This document shows positions 25,353 through 36,112 of a stretch of DNA of 64,000 nt, one piece after another. Origin of the DNA: Haliea sp. (lineage in GTDB: Bacteria > Pseudomonadota > Gammaproteobacteria > Pseudomonadales > Halieaceae); NCBI GenBank assembly GCA_002862465.1, contig PKDD01000120.1:1-64000 (forward strand), read 5' to 3'. Positions within the stretch are counted from its first letter, which is position 1. Each line of letters opens with the position of its first letter. The notes beneath the pieces were generated by a model. That model was not told the DNA's origin. It did not search any database and saw nothing but the letters and a program-made list of their open reading frames with translations. A program made the position numbers and the translations under genes.

Positions 25353-26125
25353 TAGTAACGCAAATCCTCTGGTTTGAATATTAATGTAAGCCGCCTGAAA
25401 TTTTTTTCAAATTCCCTGCTAGGCAGAGCTTGCAGTTCAGGAAAGGCACCCGCTTTTTGAACAGCATTGATGGCCGAACGATCGAAGGCGGAGTTACCGC
25501 TACTCTTAACCAATGTGACACTCACCACCTCCCCGGTGGGAATCAACTGTATCGTAAGCTCACATTCCATGCCATTACGCGCACTGGGCGGTCGACTCCA
25601 GTAGTTTACTACGGTCCGCTGGATTAGAGAGACGAAACTTGCGGACATTTGTTCTGCTGTTGCCGTCGCCTGCTGCTGCGCCTCAACGCTTGCGCGTTCA
25701 TCGCGAACGATTGCGGCTAGTATATCGCGACTACTTTGCTGACTCGGCGCGGGCTTTGCTGGCGACGGCTCGAGCTTTGGTTTGGGTTTAGGTTTAGGTT
25801 TAGGTTTAGGAAGCTTAGACGCTGGCTTTGGGTCAACCGCTCTGGGCTTAGATGGCGTCGGTTTAGGTTTAGATTTGGATTTTGGTTTCACAGTCACCGT
25901 TTTAGGCTTCGGTGCCGCCGGTTTAGACGTGGAGATTTCGCTGACGTCTATCAAACGCGCATTAATCACGTTAGGCGCAGATTTTACCCGGATAATGTCT
26001 CGATCACTAGTGTCCCAGTTGGCCATCAATGCATACAGGAGAGCAACGTGTATCAACAAGGTCACCAGTGCCGGCCGCAACATAATGCGTGGCATCACTG
26101 GCTTGGCGTAGAGTGAAGTCGTCAC
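25352..26125 (-). CDS. tolA: Cell envelope integrity protein TolA
   Basis: Inner-membrane protein spanning the periplasm. One transmembrane helix at about 17-37 (ALVTLLIHVALLYALM). A long Pro/Lys-rich domain II follows (KPKPKPKPKPKLEP), short compared with the Ala/Lys helix of E. coli. The C-terminal TonB-like domain has NGMECELTIQLIPTGEVVSVTLVKSSG. A GTG start at 26125 overlaps the tolR stop as GTGA. The KPKP part is coded by a near-telomeric GGTTTA repeat on the other strand. Identity rests on context and domain order. Confidence 0.95.
   Translation of the reverse strand: MTTSLYAKPVMPRIMLRPALVTLLIHVALLYALMANWDTSDRDIIRVKSAPNVINARLIDVSEISTSKPAAPKPKTVTVKPKSKSKPKPTPSKPRAVDPKPASKLPKPKPKPKPKPKLEPSPAKPAPSQQSSRDILAAIVRDERASVEAQQQATATAEQMSASFVSLIQRTVVNYWSRPPSARNGMECELTIQLIPTGEVVSVTLVKSSGNSAFDRSAINAVQKAGAFPELQALPSREFEKNFRRLTLIFKPEDLRY
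25779..25810. repeat. GGTTTA hexanucleotide repeat inside tolA
   Basis: On the plus strand GG runs recur as GGTTTGGGTTTAGGTTTA and on to 25810, six G-runs in 32 bases. It codes on the minus strand for alternating Lys-Pro of TolA domain II. G-quadruplex formation is possible but not shown. Confidence 0.8.
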
Positions 26126-26544
26126 CGGGGTGTTTCAGTGACCAAACCAACGCTCGGAGCACCGGCCTCCTGAAGTGCGACCATCACTGTCACTACCTCT
26201 CCATATGGAACGGCCTGATCACCCCAGACCATAACAGGCTTCTGTGGACTGCGACGCATCACAGCCGCCACACGATCTTTGATGGTCGCCAAAGACAGAA
26301 CCTGTTCTTCTTGTCCGAGATTAAGGAAAAGCTGACCTGCTGCATCAACTGACACAATTACCGGCTCACTGTCCTGATTTTCCACAGGATCGGCGTTGGC
26401 TTGGGGTAACTCAACCTTAACACCCTGCATCAGCATAGGCGCAGTCACCATAAAAATAATCAACAGCACCAGCATCACATCAATATATGGCACGACATTA
26501 ATCTCTGACATAGGTTTACGTTTTTTGCGAGTACGGGGCACCAC
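26122..26544 (-). CDS. tolR: Tol-Pal system protein TolR
   Basis: Inner-membrane stator partner of TolQ. The single transmembrane helix with the proton-pathway Asp is VVPYIDVMLVLLIIFMVTAP; the periplasmic domain follows (VIVSVDAAGQLFLN, KPVMVWGDQAVPYGEVV). The track start at 26661 is inside tolQ. The GTG at 26544 (or 26541) lies directly after the tolQ stop with GGAGGAG upstream, giving about 140 residues, the usual length. Confidence 0.94.
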   Translation of the reverse strand: MVPRTRKKRKPMSEINVVPYIDVMLVLLIIFMVTAPMLMQGVKVELPQANADPVENQDSEPVIVSVDAAGQLFLNLGQEEQVLSLATIKDRVAAVMRRSPQKPVMVWGDQAVPYGEVVTVMVALQEAGAPSVGLVTETPR

Positions 26545-26545
26545 G

Positions 26546-27256
26546 CTACTCCTCCTTCTTTTCTCGTGATCGCAAAGCAAAAGCCTGTCGATAGAGGATA
26601 CCGGAGAACTCGTCGACAAAAGTGTCGTAACGATTGCTGAGCACTTCGACCCTGGAAGCAAAACGGTTGTATGCTAATACGGCAGGAATTGCAGCAAACA
26701 ATCCCATTGCGGTCGCTATTAGCGCCTCAGATATACCAGGCGCCACAGTGGCTAACGTTGCCTGAGTAGAATTCGCGAGCCCGCGAAATGAGTGCATGAT
26801 TCCCCACACTGTACCAAACAGACCGATATAAGGGCTGGTGGAGCCCACCGACGCCAAAAATGCCAGATGGCGCTCAAGGCGCTCCTCCTCACGCATCACC
26901 GCAACCCTCATGGCCCTACGAGACCCTTCAATGACAGCCTCAGAATCCATTTCTGGCTGTTGCGCGAGGCGAGAAAACTCTTTAAAACCGGCACGAAAAA
27001 TACTTTCCATGCCCAGAATCACGCCGCCATCGGCGCCCTTTTCATTACCCTCCCGATAGAGTTGGGACAAGTCAATTCCCGACCAAAAGCGCTCTTCAAA
27101 TCGGTACATCTCATCATTAGCATTGCGAAAATAAAGATACCGATTAACGATCATGTACCATGAAAAAATAGATGCCAGCAGCAATATGACCATGACCAGT
27201 TGCACAGTGAAGCTTGCGTTCCACACCAACCCTAATAAACTCAATTGCTCTTCCAA
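26546..27256 (-). CDS. tolQ: Tol-Pal system protein TolQ
   Basis: Inner-membrane proton-channel component related to ExbB and MotA. Three hydrophobic helices: near the N-terminus (VMVILLLASIFSWYMIV), in the middle (GLFGTVWGIMHSF), and after TVAPGISEALIATAMGLFAAIPAVLAYN, which carries the conserved polar residues. 236 residues. It is followed after one base by tolR and preceded by ybgC. Confidence 0.96.
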   Translation of the reverse strand: MEEQLSLLGLVWNASFTVQLVMVILLLASIFSWYMIVNRYLYFRNANDEMYRFEERFWSGIDLSQLYREGNEKGADGGVILGMESIFRAGFKEFSRLAQQPEMDSEAVIEGSRRAMRVAVMREEERLERHLAFLASVGSTSPYIGLFGTVWGIMHSFRGLANSTQATLATVAPGISEALIATAMGLFAAIPAVLAYNRFASRVEVLSNRYDTFVDEFSGILYRQAFALRSREKKEE

Positions 27257-27267
27257 CGTATGCTCCC

Positions 27268-27693
27268 TTAAGGTGAGGCTTCTTGGTGTTCCATCACTCG
27301 TAGCCGCATTGCCATATCTGCGGGAAGTCGCCGCGGCTTTAAACTGGAACGATCCACACAGGCGAGACTCACATCGGCCTGCACCAGTAGCTCATCTCGG
27401 CAACGCACACACTGGCGAAACACCAAAACAGCTCCGCGCACCTGAAGGACGCTAGCAGTAACTTCCAATTCATCATCCAAACGTGCCGGCAAATTATAGG
27501 TAACAGCCACATCGCGCACGACAAACATTAAATCCGAGCTAAAAATATAATCCTTTCCAAAGCCGAGTGATCGCATAAACTCTGTGCGAGCTCGTTCCAT
27601 AAACTTGAGATAATTGACATAATATACGATGCCTCCTGCGTCTGTGTCCTCAATATAGACTCGCAACTGATGTGAAAATTCCGATGTGGCCAC
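27268..27693 (-). CDS. ybgC: Tol-Pal-associated acyl-CoA thioesterase YbgC
   Basis: Hot-dog-fold thioesterase with the motif DTDAGGIVYYVNYLKFMERART near residue 16, whose Asp is catalytic. 141 residues. It opens with GTG overlapping the ruvB stop by one base (TAGTG) and is 11 bases before tolQ. This is the standard position of ybgC in the Tol operon. Links to phospholipid metabolism are known for the family. Confidence 0.95.
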   Translation of the reverse strand: MATSEFSHQLRVYIEDTDAGGIVYYVNYLKFMERARTEFMRSLGFGKDYIFSSDLMFVVRDVAVTYNLPARLDDELEVTASVLQVRGAVLVFRQCVRCRDELLVQADVSLACVDRSSLKPRRLPADMAMRLRVMEHQEASP

Positions 27694-28754
27694 TAGGACT
27701 CCTTACCCTGTCCCTCATCGAAGGGTAGATCATCAATCCCGGCGACGCCGGGCGAACCAGGTAAACCGAAATGCAGGTAGGCACTGCGCGTGGCCATGCG
27801 TCCACGGGGCGTGCGCAACATGAATCCCTGCTGGATGAGGTATGGCTCCAACACGTCCTCGATAGTGCCACGCTCCTCAGAAATTGCTGCCGCCAGGCTG
27901 TCTACGCCCACCGGACCACCGTCAAACTTTTCAATAAGCGCCAATAGCAGCCGACGGTCTAGGTGATCAAAGCCTTTCTGATCCACACTGAGCATGTCCA
28001 AGGCGCGGTCAGCAATCTCATTAGTGATGTGGCCACTCGCTTTTACCTCGGCATAATCCCGCACCCGGCGCAGCAACCTATTGGCAATACGCGGCGTACC
28101 ACGGGAACGGCAGGCTATCTCGGTCGCACCGGCCGCATCAATACCAATATCCAATATACGCGCAGAGCGCTCCACGATGAGCGCAAGGTCTGACACCTCG
28201 TAAAACTCTAAACGCTGAACAATACCGAATCGATCCCGCAGGGGAGACGTCAACAATCCTGCTCGCGTAGTAGCACCGACCAGGGTAAACGGGGGCAAAT
28301 CTAACTTAATCGAGCGGGCCGCCGGGCCTTCGCCTATCATGATATCCAGCTGATAATCTTCCATGGCGGGATACAGTATCTCTTCGACTACGGGACTAAG
28401 CCGGTGTATTTCATCTATAAACAGGACATCCCCAGGCTCAAGATTGGTCATCAGCGCGGCAATATCGCCCGCCTTTTCCAGCACCGGACCAGACGTGGTT
28501 TTCAGCGCAACCCCCATTTCCTGAGCGATAATGCTAGCAAGGGTCGTTTTACCAAGCCCGGGAGGACCGAATATCAAGGTGTGATCAAGTGGCTCTGCAC
28601 GACCCACGGCAGCCTGCAAAAAAATGGTCATTTGCTCCTTAACCACGCGCTGACCAACATACTCGTCGAAGGTTTTGGGACGAATCGCGCGGTCCACTAT
28701 CTCTTCGCGCGGGCCGTCAGCCTGAGCCGCAATAAGACGATCGGTTTCAATCAT
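27693..28754 (-). CDS. ruvB: Holliday junction branch migration ATPase RuvB
   Basis: AAA+ motor of the RuvAB complex. Walker A is [11 protein letters not shown], Walker B is [11 protein letters not shown], sensor 1 is [11 protein letters not shown], and the C-terminal winged helix ends with [14 protein letters not shown]. 353 residues, typical. It lies 10 bases after ruvA and shares one base with ybgC. Confidence 0.98.
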   Translation of the reverse strand: MIETDRLIAAQADGPREEIVDRAIRPKTFDEYVGQRVVKEQMTIFLQAAVGRAEPLDHTLIFGPPGLGKTTLASIIAQEMGVALKTTSGPVLEKAGDIAALMTNLEPGDVLFIDEIHRLSPVVEEILYPAMEDYQLDIMIGEGPAARSIKLDLPPFTLVGATTRAGLLTSPLRDRFGIVQRLEFYEVSDLALIVERSARILDIGIDAAGATEIACRSRGTPRIANRLLRRVRDYAEVKASGHITNEIADRALDMLSVDQKGFDHLDRRLLLALIEKFDGGPVGVDSLAAAISEERGTIEDVLEPYLIQQGFMLRTPRGRMATRSAYLHFGLPGSPGVAGIDDLPFDEGQGKES

Positions 28755-28764
28755 AAACCTGCTC

Positions 28765-29379
28765 TCATGCTTTCACTGTGGATTTCAAAGCGCGACGTAT
28801 CAGCTCCTCGCTGGTATCTGCACCATCATCATTGATGGCGGCCACCATTCGACTGGCCTCCTGCGGCTTGTAACCAAGGGTAATTAGCGCATCCTCGGCA
28901 TCAGCGGCGATATCAGTGAACGGCGTTATAGAGGTGCCGCTAAACTGCTCGGTTTCGTCCTGCACGAAGCCCTGCCATGCCTTAAGCTTGTCACGCATTT
29001 CGATCAGTAGACGCTCTGCCGTTTTCTTCCCCACTCCCGGCAGCGCTGTCAGCGAAGAGATATCATCTCGCTGCACACAACGCGTAAAGCTTTGTGAATC
29101 CATTCCCGATAGGATTGTCAGCGCCAATTTTGGTCCTACGCCACTAACCTTAATCAACTCACGAAATAGACTGCGGTCTCTATCGTCAATGAAACCATAG
29201 AGCAATTGGGCATCTTCGCGAACCACAAAATGGGTCACCAACGACACCTCGGTATCCAGCTCTGGTAGTTGGAACAAAGTCGTCATAGGAACCTGTAGTT
29301 CATAACCGACACCTCCCACCTCTACCAGAATGACTGGGGCTTGCTTATGGACGAGACGCCCTCTTATTCTACCTATCAT
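28765..29379 (-). CDS. ruvA: Holliday junction branch migration subunit RuvA
   Basis: Tetrameric junction-binding subunit. The N-terminal OB domain begins [17 protein letters not shown], the helix-hairpin-helix motifs are [15 protein letters not shown] and [12 protein letters not shown], and a RuvB-contacting domain III ends the protein ([16 protein letters not shown]). 204 residues. It is 15 bases after ruvC. Confidence 0.97.
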   Translation of the reverse strand: MIGRIRGRLVHKQAPVILVEVGGVGYELQVPMTTLFQLPELDTEVSLVTHFVVREDAQLLYGFIDDRDRSLFRELIKVSGVGPKLALTILSGMDSQSFTRCVQRDDISSLTALPGVGKKTAERLLIEMRDKLKAWQGFVQDETEQFSGTSITPFTDIAADAEDALITLGYKPQEASRMVAAINDDGADTSEELIRRALKSTVKA

Positions 29380-29394
29380 CCGATACCAGTCCTG

Positions 29395-29913
29395 TCAGCG
29401 TATTCGACGGCGGCGCACAGACTTAGCGCCAGCCATATTGATCATACTTTGTTGTGTATGCGCGTGACACAGTGCTGCGGCCAGCGCATCCGCAGCATCT
29501 TCCTGCGGTGCTGACGGCAATCTGAGCAAGATCTTGATCATGTGCTGCACCTGCTCTTTATCTGCCGCCCCGGTTCCCACTACCGACTGTTTGATTTGCC
29601 GAGCCGAGTATTCGGCAACTAGCATGTCCTGCAAGGCACAGGCCACAATGGCAGCGCCACGGGCCTGGCCTAGCTTAAGCGCAGAGCCGGCGTTTTTTGC
29701 CATAAATACCTGCTCGATCGCAAGTTCCTGTGGGCAATGCAACTCCACGAGTTCCGTCACACTGTCAAAAATAACCCGCAATCGCTCCGACAATTCGTCA
29801 CTAGACAAGCGAATCACTCCGCTGGTGATGTATTCGCTGCGGCCAGACACGTAACTAATGATGCCAAAGCCTGTTTTTCGTGAGCCTGGGTCGATCCCTA
29901 GAATGAGCGACAT
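29395..29913 (-). CDS. ruvC: Crossover junction endodeoxyribonuclease RuvC
   Basis: Holliday-junction resolvase with an RNase H fold. Catalytic acids: Asp in [14 protein letters not shown], Glu in LAIEQVF, and the Asp pair in [16 protein letters not shown]. The ATG at 29913 is chosen over the GTG at 29925, since RuvC proteins begin at M-x-LILGIDPG. It ends with a basic tail (KSVRRRRIR). First of ruvCAB in this window. Confidence 0.96.
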   Translation of the reverse strand: MSLILGIDPGSRKTGFGIISYVSGRSEYITSGVIRLSSDELSERLRVIFDSVTELVELHCPQELAIEQVFMAKNAGSALKLGQARGAAIVACALQDMLVAEYSARQIKQSVVGTGAADKEQVQHMIKILLRLPSAPQEDAADALAAALCHAHTQQSMINMAGAKSVRRRRIR

Positions 29914-30099
29914 GCTAATTTCCACTAGATGCTTCAGGACACCATTATGTACAAGTTTGCCGGGCTGGTCTGTAGCTGAGAGCTATGAATTTATATCGAA
30001 GTCTCACGCACTAGCGGTGGGCGCATTTTACTCCGACGTGGGCGCCAGGCCAGCTCGAGCCAGTATGCCTTTTATGCAGCGTGCAGTTCCTTAATCTTC

Positions 30100-31884
30100 C
30101 TAGTCGCTCTTCTCGATAGTTTCCCGACTCTGGCGTAAGCGGATATTCAACTCTTTCAACTGCTCAGCACTGACATCCCCCGGCGCGCGGGTCATCACGC
30201 AGGCCGCGCTCTGAGTCTTGGGAAAGGCAATGACATCACGAATAGAGTTGGCGCCCGTCATAAGCATTACCAGTCGGTCAAGACCAAATGCCAACCCCCC
30301 ATGTGGAGGAGCACCATACTGTAACGCGTTAAGCAGGAATCCAAACTTTTCCTCTGCCTCTGCCTCATCGATATTCAGGATACGAAATACCGCCTGCTGC
30401 ATCTCATGGTTATGAATACGGATACTACCCCCGCCGAGTTCACAGCCATTTAGCACCATATCATAGGCGCGGGACAGAGCATCTCCCGGGCTAGCCGCAA
30501 GCTGCTCCGCATCGCAGGCCGGCGCGGTAAAGGGGTGATGCAACGAAGTCCAAGCACCGGTGGAATCCCTATCAAACATCGGGAAGTCTACTACCCATAC
30601 TGGCGCCCACCCCTCAGCCACTAAGCCCTGATCTGCGCCCACTTTTATCCGCAATGCGCCCAAGGCTTCATTAACGACTCGCGCCCGATCCGCACCAAAG
30701 AAAATGATATCGCCGTTGCTGGCACCCAGTCGCTGCATCATCTGCGCGACGACTTCATCAGGCATGAATTTCAAAATAGGAGATTGCAGTCCCGCCACCC
30801 CCGCCTCAATATCATTGACCTTGATCCAAGCAAGCCCGCGGGCGCCGTAGATGGACACATATTGGGTGTACGCATCTATCTCTTTGCGACTGATAGACGC
30901 TCCACCAGGCACTTTCAACGCCGCAACCCGGCCCTCAGGATCATCTGCCGGCCCACGAAACACTTTAAACTCCACCTGCTGCATTAGGTCATCCACGCTG
31001 ACCAACTCCAAGGGAATACGCAGATCAGGCTTATCCGAACCATAGCGCTCCATCGCTTGAGCGTAAGCAATATGCGGGAACTCAGGCAAATCCACTTGCA
31101 GCACAGTTTGAAATAATTCGCGAATCATGCGCTCCGTGATCGCCATAATGCCCTGTTCGTCCAGAAAGGCCGTCTCGATATCAATCTGAGTAAACTCAGG
31201 CTGCCGATCGGCGCGCAAATCCTCGTCCCGAAAGCATTTTGCAATCTGATAGTACCGATCGAAACCCGCTACCATTAACAATTGTTTGAACAATTGAGGT
31301 GACTGCGGTAGCGCAAAGAACTGACCCGGATGCGTTCGGCTAGGCACCAAGTAATCACGGGCCCCCTCCGGTGTCGCACGCGTCAGAATAGGTGTTTCGA
31401 TATCCAGAAATCCCTCTGAGTCAAGGAAGTTTCGCGCAGCGCTAGTAATTTTAGACCGTAAAATCAAGCGGTCCTGCATTTGCTGCCGGCGGAGGTCCAT
31501 ATAGCGGTGCTGCAGACGCACGTCTTCACCAACATTCGTGTATTCATCAAGTTGGAAGGGCGGCGTTGCAGCGGTATTGAGGATTTCCAACTGTTTGCCC
31601 AGCACTTCTATCTCACCGGTGGACATTGCCGAATTTACGGTAGCATCAGAACGCGCACGCACCCTCCCAGTCACTTTAAGGACATATTCACTGCGAACAC
31701 GGTCGGCACGCTGAAAATGCTCATCGGTGTCAGGGTCGTACACGACCTGCACAATGCCCTGCTGGTCACGTAAATCAAGAAAGATGACACCGCCATGATC
31801 TCGACGACGATCGACCCAACCACACAACGTAATCGTTTCATCAATATTAGCTGTACTTAAGGCGCCACAATAATGACTGCGCAT
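30100..31884 (-). CDS. aspS: Aspartyl-tRNA synthetase
   Basis: Class II synthetase that charges tRNA-Asp. The OB-fold anticodon domain is N-terminal ([20 protein letters not shown]). Motif 2 is in [22 protein letters not shown] and motif 3 in [16 protein letters not shown]. The 594-residue length includes the bacterial GAD insertion. It is separated from ruvC by 186 bases; yebC, which often lies between these genes, is absent. Whether it also charges tRNA-Asn is not readable here. Confidence 0.98.
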   Translation of the reverse strand: MRSHYCGALSTANIDETITLCGWVDRRRDHGGVIFLDLRDQQGIVQVVYDPDTDEHFQRADRVRSEYVLKVTGRVRARSDATVNSAMSTGEIEVLGKQLEILNTAATPPFQLDEYTNVGEDVRLQHRYMDLRRQQMQDRLILRSKITSAARNFLDSEGFLDIETPILTRATPEGARDYLVPSRTHPGQFFALPQSPQLFKQLLMVAGFDRYYQIAKCFRDEDLRADRQPEFTQIDIETAFLDEQGIMAITERMIRELFQTVLQVDLPEFPHIAYAQAMERYGSDKPDLRIPLELVSVDDLMQQVEFKVFRGPADDPEGRVAALKVPGGASISRKEIDAYTQYVSIYGARGLAWIKVNDIEAGVAGLQSPILKFMPDEVVAQMMQRLGASNGDIIFFGADRARVVNEALGALRIKVGADQGLVAEGWAPVWVVDFPMFDRDSTGAWTSLHHPFTAPACDAEQLAASPGDALSRAYDMVLNGCELGGGSIRIHNHEMQQAVFRILNIDEAEAEEKFGFLLNALQYGAPPHGGLAFGLDRLVMLMTGANSIRDVIAFPKTQSAACVMTRAPGDVSAEQLKELNIRLRQSRETIEKSD

Positions 31885-31934
31885 AATCTGGGTTCCGTGT
31901 GGATTAGCTAGCCAGGCCCACGATGGACCTGGAA

Positions 31935-32246
31935 CTAGGCTGTCTTTTTACTGTCGCCTGACTTACTCTCACTAGGCTTTGGCGATTCAGAACCTGACGA
32001 GGAGGGCTTATCAGCAGCAGGAGCGCCGTTGCCATCATTTCCGCCGACTAAATTTTTCTTATTCCCTGTTTTGAAATCCGTTTCATACCAACCGCTGCCC
32101 TTGAGGCGAAAAGCGGCCGCGGAGACCTTTTTTTTCAAAGACAGCTCACCGCACTGTGGGCAACACAGCAAAGCCGCATCACTGATCTTCTGCAGGGCCT
32201 CTAGTTGATGCTGACAGGCCTGACATTGATACTCATAAATTGGCAT
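31935..32246 (-). CDS. FmdB-type zinc-ribbon protein
   Basis: A small protein starting [16 protein letters not shown], the FmdB/CxxC_CXXC_SSSS pattern. The two cysteine pairs are CQAC and CPQC and should bind zinc. A core [19 protein letters not shown] follows. The final third is a Ser/Gly/Lys-rich tail ([20 protein letters not shown]) that is probably disordered. Such genes often sit beside aspS in gammaproteobacteria. Function of the family is unsettled, with regulatory roles suggested. Confidence 0.9.
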   Translation of the reverse strand: MPIYEYQCQACQHQLEALQKISDAALLCCPQCGELSLKKKVSAAAFRLKGSGWYETDFKTGNKKNLVGGNDGNGAPAADKPSSSGSESPKPSESKSGDSKKTA

Positions 32247-32396
32247 GCTGCACTACCACCAATGGTTAACCTTGGAAAAGACACAATAAATTCAGGCGGG
32301 ATGTTAACCCAAGAGAGCTTACAGTCCAAGCACACGGCGGGCAAAATAAAGAGTCAAGTGCCCTGACGTAAGGTAAATACGTGACAAGGGGCTATG

Positions 32397-32420
32397 GCCA
32401 GCTTGCCAAAGCAGGCTGGC
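32397..32420 (-). terminator. Stem-loop after the HU-like gene
   Basis: GCCAGCTTGC and GCAGGCTGGC pair over 10 positions (one G-U) around a CAAA loop, 14 bases past the stop of the HU-like gene. It lacks a T-run, so termination strength is uncertain. Confidence 0.5.
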
Positions 32421-32433
32421 AATAAAATGTTAC

Positions 32434-32817
32434 CTAGGAGGCAGCGAATTCCTTCAGTTTCTTCAGTGGACGAATCTTCACCGCCATACTGGCAGGTTTG
32501 GCCTTGAACATCTGCTCTTCGCCAGTGAAAGGGTTTTTGCCTTTACGTGCTTTTGTCGCTGGTTTGCTCTTCGTGGTGATTTTCATCATGCCAGGGACAG
32601 TGAATTCACCAACTGAGCGCTTCTTAATGCTACGCTGTACCAGAACGTCGTACTCGTCCATCACTGAGCTAACCTGTTTCTTAGTTAAACCCGTGCTGTC
32701 AGCCAAGCTTGCAACGATTTGGCTTTTGGTCATTTTTGTTTGAATCGCGGGACCTACTTTTTTAACCGCGGGTGCTGCTTTTTTTGGAGCCTTTTTAACT
32801 GCTTTTTTAGTCGCCAT
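32434..32817 (-). CDS. HU/IHF-family DNA-binding protein with a Lys/Ala-rich N-terminal tail
   Basis: Residues 1-25 are a basic Ala/Lys/Pro tail (MATKKAVKKAPKKAAPAVKK). A HU-like domain follows: MTKSQIVASLADSTGLTKKQVSSVMDEYDVLVQRSIKK, then the DNA-binding arm VGEFTVPGMMKITTKSKPATKARKGKNPFTGEEQ with the usual RKGxNPxTGE core. At 127 residues it is longer than HU (90). It probably compacts or bends DNA in the nucleoid. The tail looks like that of histone H1-like proteins. GGGAAGG precedes the ATG. It stands alone. Confidence 0.9.
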   Translation of the reverse strand: MATKKAVKKAPKKAAPAVKKVGPAIQTKMTKSQIVASLADSTGLTKKQVSSVMDEYDVLVQRSIKKRSVGEFTVPGMMKITTKSKPATKARKGKNPFTGEEQMFKAKPASMAVKIRPLKKLKEFAAS

Positions 32818-33160
32818 TTTATTCTCTACCTTCCCTAAAAGATGAAATGAAATTCGCCGAAAAACTTTGACGTTGCGTTTCCTAGTTTCACGAAAGCAGC
32901 GCCGTCATAAGCTTCATCCGAATATATAAAACATGAAACGCTGCAATACAAGTGTTTTCTTCGATTGCGCCAAAATAAGCTATGTTTTTAGCCCTTTAAG
33001 CCTTCAAGAGAGAAATACACATGGTAAAAGTAGTGACTAACTAGCGGAATAAATATCTCAATTCATAGAAACCAAAACACTATCGATGCAACGCTGTACG
33101 CCTATCTTATTCAGACGTAAACTAGGACCACTGCCAGAACCCTAATCACCGGATGTTTTC
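32818..33160. other. Divergent promoter region between the HU-like gene and proS
   Basis: No substantial gene. AT-rich sequence on the HU side fits a promoter. An 8-codon mini-ORF, ATG GTA AAA GTA GTG ACT AAC TAG, lies at 33021-33044 behind AAGAGAG. Its coding status is unknown. Confidence 0.4.
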
Positions 33161-34870
33161 ATGCGTACCACTCAATTCTTGATAGCAACTCAAAAAGAAA
33201 CACCTACCGATGCTGAGGTTATCAGCCACCAACTGATGCTGCGCGCTGGGCTGATTCGTAAATTAGCCGCTGGGCTCTATACGTGGCTACCCCTGGGCCT
33301 ACGCGTTTTGCGCAAAGTCGAGCGCATTATTCGCGAGGAAATGGATGCCGCTGGGGCTCAAGAAATGAGCATGCCGGTGCTACAACCTGCCGAGTTATGG
33401 CAGGAATCAGGGCGCTGGGAAGAATATGGGCCAGAGCTTCTGCGCATTCAAGACCGCCATCATCGCCAGTTTTGCTTAGGCCCGACGCATGAAGAAGTCA
33501 TCACCCGCCTGGTAAGTGACGAAATCAAAAGCTATAAACAGCTACCGCTCAGCCTTTATCAGATACAGACTAAGGTTCGGGATGAGATCCGGCCCCGCTT
33601 CGGTATCATGCGCTCCCGCGAGTTTTTGATGAAGGATGCATACTCTTTCCATATTGACCATGAATCCCTAGAGCAGACTTATCTCGCGATGTTCGACGCT
33701 TACAGCACGATTTTCACTCGATTAGGACTGAAATTTCGTCCGGTAATCGCCGATAGCGGCAGTATTGGCGGCAGTACTTCGCACGAATTCCACGTGTTGG
33801 CAAGTTCTGGTGAGGACGCCATCGCGTTCAGCGACGCCAGTGACTATGCCGCTAATGTAGAAATGGCTGAAGCTATTCCTACTCCAGCGGAACAAGCGCC
33901 GTCGGCCGCTGCTCTGCAAAAAGTGGACACTCCCGATGTCAAAACGATAGAGGAGTTGGCGAGATGTCTGTCGATTGCGCCGGCCTCTAGCGTTAAAACA
34001 CTGATCGTTAAGGGTAAAGAAGACGGCTCTTTAGTCGCTCTAATCCTTCGCGGAGACCATCAGTTGAACACAGTTAAGGCTGAGAGGCTTGGCAACGTGG
34101 CTGTGCCACTGCAAATGGCAGACGAAGAACACGTGCGTGCAGCATGCGGCGCGGGCTTTGGCTCGCTGGGTCCTGCGGGGCTGCAGCTGCCAATGGTGGT
34201 CGATCTCAGCGCAGCACAACTGGCGAGCTTTACCTGTGGCGCCAACAGCGATGACGCGCACCTCACAGGCGTCAAATGGGATCGAGACTGCCCCCCGCAT
34301 GCGGTTGCAGACCTGCGCAATGTCGTGTCCGGCGATCCGAGTCCCGACGGAACAGGCCACCTAGAGATAATGCGCGGCATTGAGGTCGGCCATATATTCC
34401 AGCTAGGGACCAAGTACAGTGAGTCCATGAACGCACAGGTACTGAACGAGAACGGTAAGAGTGTTACGGTGTCCATGGGCTGCTATGGCATTGGTGTAAG
34501 CCGAATCGTGGCAGCCGCCATCGAGCAAAACCACGACGACAATGGCATCATTTGGCCTGACAGCATGGCGCCTTTCCAGTTGGCAATTGTGCCACTGAAT
34601 ATGCATAAATCAGAAGATGTCGCTCGGTGCGCGAACACCCTTTACCAGCAACTTCAAGCGGTCGGCATAGAGGTACTGCTGGATGATCGCAACGAGCGAC
34701 CGGGAGTCAAGTTCGCCGATATGGAACTCATCGGTATACCACATCGAATCGTGATCGCGGATCGCGCACTCGCGGATGGTAATATCGAATACAAAAGTCG
34801 GCGAGCGGCAGCGTCCGAGTTTGTTGCAAAGGATGACATTCTCAATGTCCTACGGGAACGCATACATTAG
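33161..34870 (+). CDS. proS: Prolyl-tRNA synthetase
   Basis: Class IIa synthetase charging tRNA-Pro. The N-terminal catalytic half has [21 protein letters not shown] and the motif-2 region [26 protein letters not shown] YbaK-like editing domain (about 225-405) is inserted between motifs 2 and 3, as in bacterial-type ProRS. Motif 3 is [18 protein letters not shown], and the anticodon-binding domain ends the protein. 569 residues. The last 4 bases overlap the convergent AraC gene. Confidence 0.97.
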   Translation: MRTTQFLIATQKETPTDAEVISHQLMLRAGLIRKLAAGLYTWLPLGLRVLRKVERIIREEMDAAGAQEMSMPVLQPAELWQESGRWEEYGPELLRIQDRHHRQFCLGPTHEEVITRLVSDEIKSYKQLPLSLYQIQTKVRDEIRPRFGIMRSREFLMKDAYSFHIDHESLEQTYLAMFDAYSTIFTRLGLKFRPVIADSGSIGGSTSHEFHVLASSGEDAIAFSDASDYAANVEMAEAIPTPAEQAPSAAALQKVDTPDVKTIEELARCLSIAPASSVKTLIVKGKEDGSLVALILRGDHQLNTVKAERLGNVAVPLQMADEEHVRAACGAGFGSLGPAGLQLPMVVDLSAAQLASFTCGANSDDAHLTGVKWDRDCPPHAVADLRNVVSGDPSPDGTGHLEIMRGIEVGHIFQLGTKYSESMNAQVLNENGKSVTVSMGCYGIGVSRIVAAAIEQNHDDNGIIWPDSMAPFQLAIVPLNMHKSEDVARCANTLYQQLQAVGIEVLLDDRNERPGVKFADMELIGIPHRIVIADRALADGNIEYKSRRAAASEFVAKDDILNVLRERIH

Positions 34871-35913
34871 CGATAAGACCCAGGCGATTCACCTGTCCAT
34901 TTCTTAAACGAGCGATGGAACGCACTTGGATCCGAGAAGCCGACCTGCTCAGCCACTTCACTGACAGTAAGACGGTCACGACTTAACATCGAGATGGCCA
35001 CATCGCGCCGAGCGTTATCCTTGATGCGCTGGTAAGAGGTGCCCTCTTTATCCAAACGGCGGCGCAGCGTGCGCGCTGACATGTTCAGCAGCACTGTCAA
35101 ACCCTCAAAGCTAGGCATTTCCTGCCGAAAGTCGTCCCCAAGAATACTTCGAATGCGCTGCGTAATACTAAAAGTGCTCAGCAGAGGCTCGATAACCATA
35201 TAGTAAGGCGCAAGCTTCAAAAATTTTTCGAGGGCCTTCTCATCGCGCACCAATTCAGCATCCAAGTGTCGCGCGCTGAAGGTCACAGAATTGACAGTCT
35301 GGCCATATTGTACTGGGCAGGAAAAAAAATGGCGCATCCCTGCCAGCAATTTTGGCTTGGGACCGGCACAGGTAGCACTGGTCACATCTATGCGCTGATC
35401 GATCAACCACCCAGCAAATCGCAGCCAAATAGCCAGATTGCAAAGAACGCTATGCTGAAACTGATTCCTGTCATTTTGAGAAAGGTAGGTCAAGGTGGCT
35501 TCTTTACGCTCATCATCAACAGTCAGCCGATTGATCACGTCAGCCCCCTGACGCACCCGGCACGCACCATTAAATTCGATGCCACGGTACAGAGCGGATA
35601 ACAGCGTAGAACTATTAATCATACTGAGCGCAATCAGGCGCGTGGTCCCGATCGGGGTTTGCACGTCAGGCATTACACCACCCGATTCATCACCTAGCTC
35701 GCGAATCACAGCCAAACACAGTCTCGAATACTGCTCTCGCGACACGAGGACGGTCTGCACATCCTGACGCAGTGGATCAAATGGAAACCCTGCAGTCCGC
35801 AAAATACCCGCGACATCGCAGTTGTAGACGCGCGCCTGCTTAAGCAACGCCCTCGTGAACTCTATGGGCACTGCCTCTGCGTACAGCGCTGAATTAACCT
35901 TCTCTATGGACAT
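34867..35913 (-). CDS. AraC-family regulator with an OruR/ArgR-like N-terminal domain
   Basis: A 348-residue regulator. The N-terminal two-thirds matches the Arabinose_bd type (PF12625-like) sensor of AraC proteins, such as those controlling ornithine or lipid genes. The C-terminal HTH has two helix-turn-helix units: [23 protein letters not shown] and [27 protein letters not shown]. It is divergent from the LuxR gene and ends convergently with proS with a 4-base overlap. Ligand unknown. A role for the neighbouring glutamine-synthetase-like gene is possible. Confidence 0.9.
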   Translation of the reverse strand: MSIEKVNSALYAEAVPIEFTRALLKQARVYNCDVAGILRTAGFPFDPLRQDVQTVLVSREQYSRLCLAVIRELGDESGGVMPDVQTPIGTTRLIALSMINSSTLLSALYRGIEFNGACRVRQGADVINRLTVDDERKEATLTYLSQNDRNQFQHSVLCNLAIWLRFAGWLIDQRIDVTSATCAGPKPKLLAGMRHFFSCPVQYGQTVNSVTFSARHLDAELVRDEKALEKFLKLAPYYMVIEPLLSTFSITQRIRSILGDDFRQEMPSFEGLTVLLNMSARTLRRRLDKEGTSYQRIKDNARRDVAISMLSRDRLTVSEVAEQVGFSDPSAFHRSFKKWTGESPGSYR

Positions 35914-36112
35914 AACATAGGTAGCCTCTTGACCGGTTTACACAGCATACCTCAACATAACATCATAGGTGAACTCAGTAAGCTATGGCACCTGCGACAC
36001 AACCTCTCAGAAATTGCCCACAGAATAATTAGTTGACCCATTCGTTCGGTCAGCCCGCTGCTTCTGACAGATAAGTAGCAAAAATGTTGTTATGTCCGTA
36101 TTGTAAGGACGT

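Noticed and set aside
25736-26116. 126- and 109-codon plus ORFs over tolA
   Set aside because: Shadows of the tolA repeat region; the Arg/Phe/Gly pattern comes from reading AAACCT repeats in reverse.
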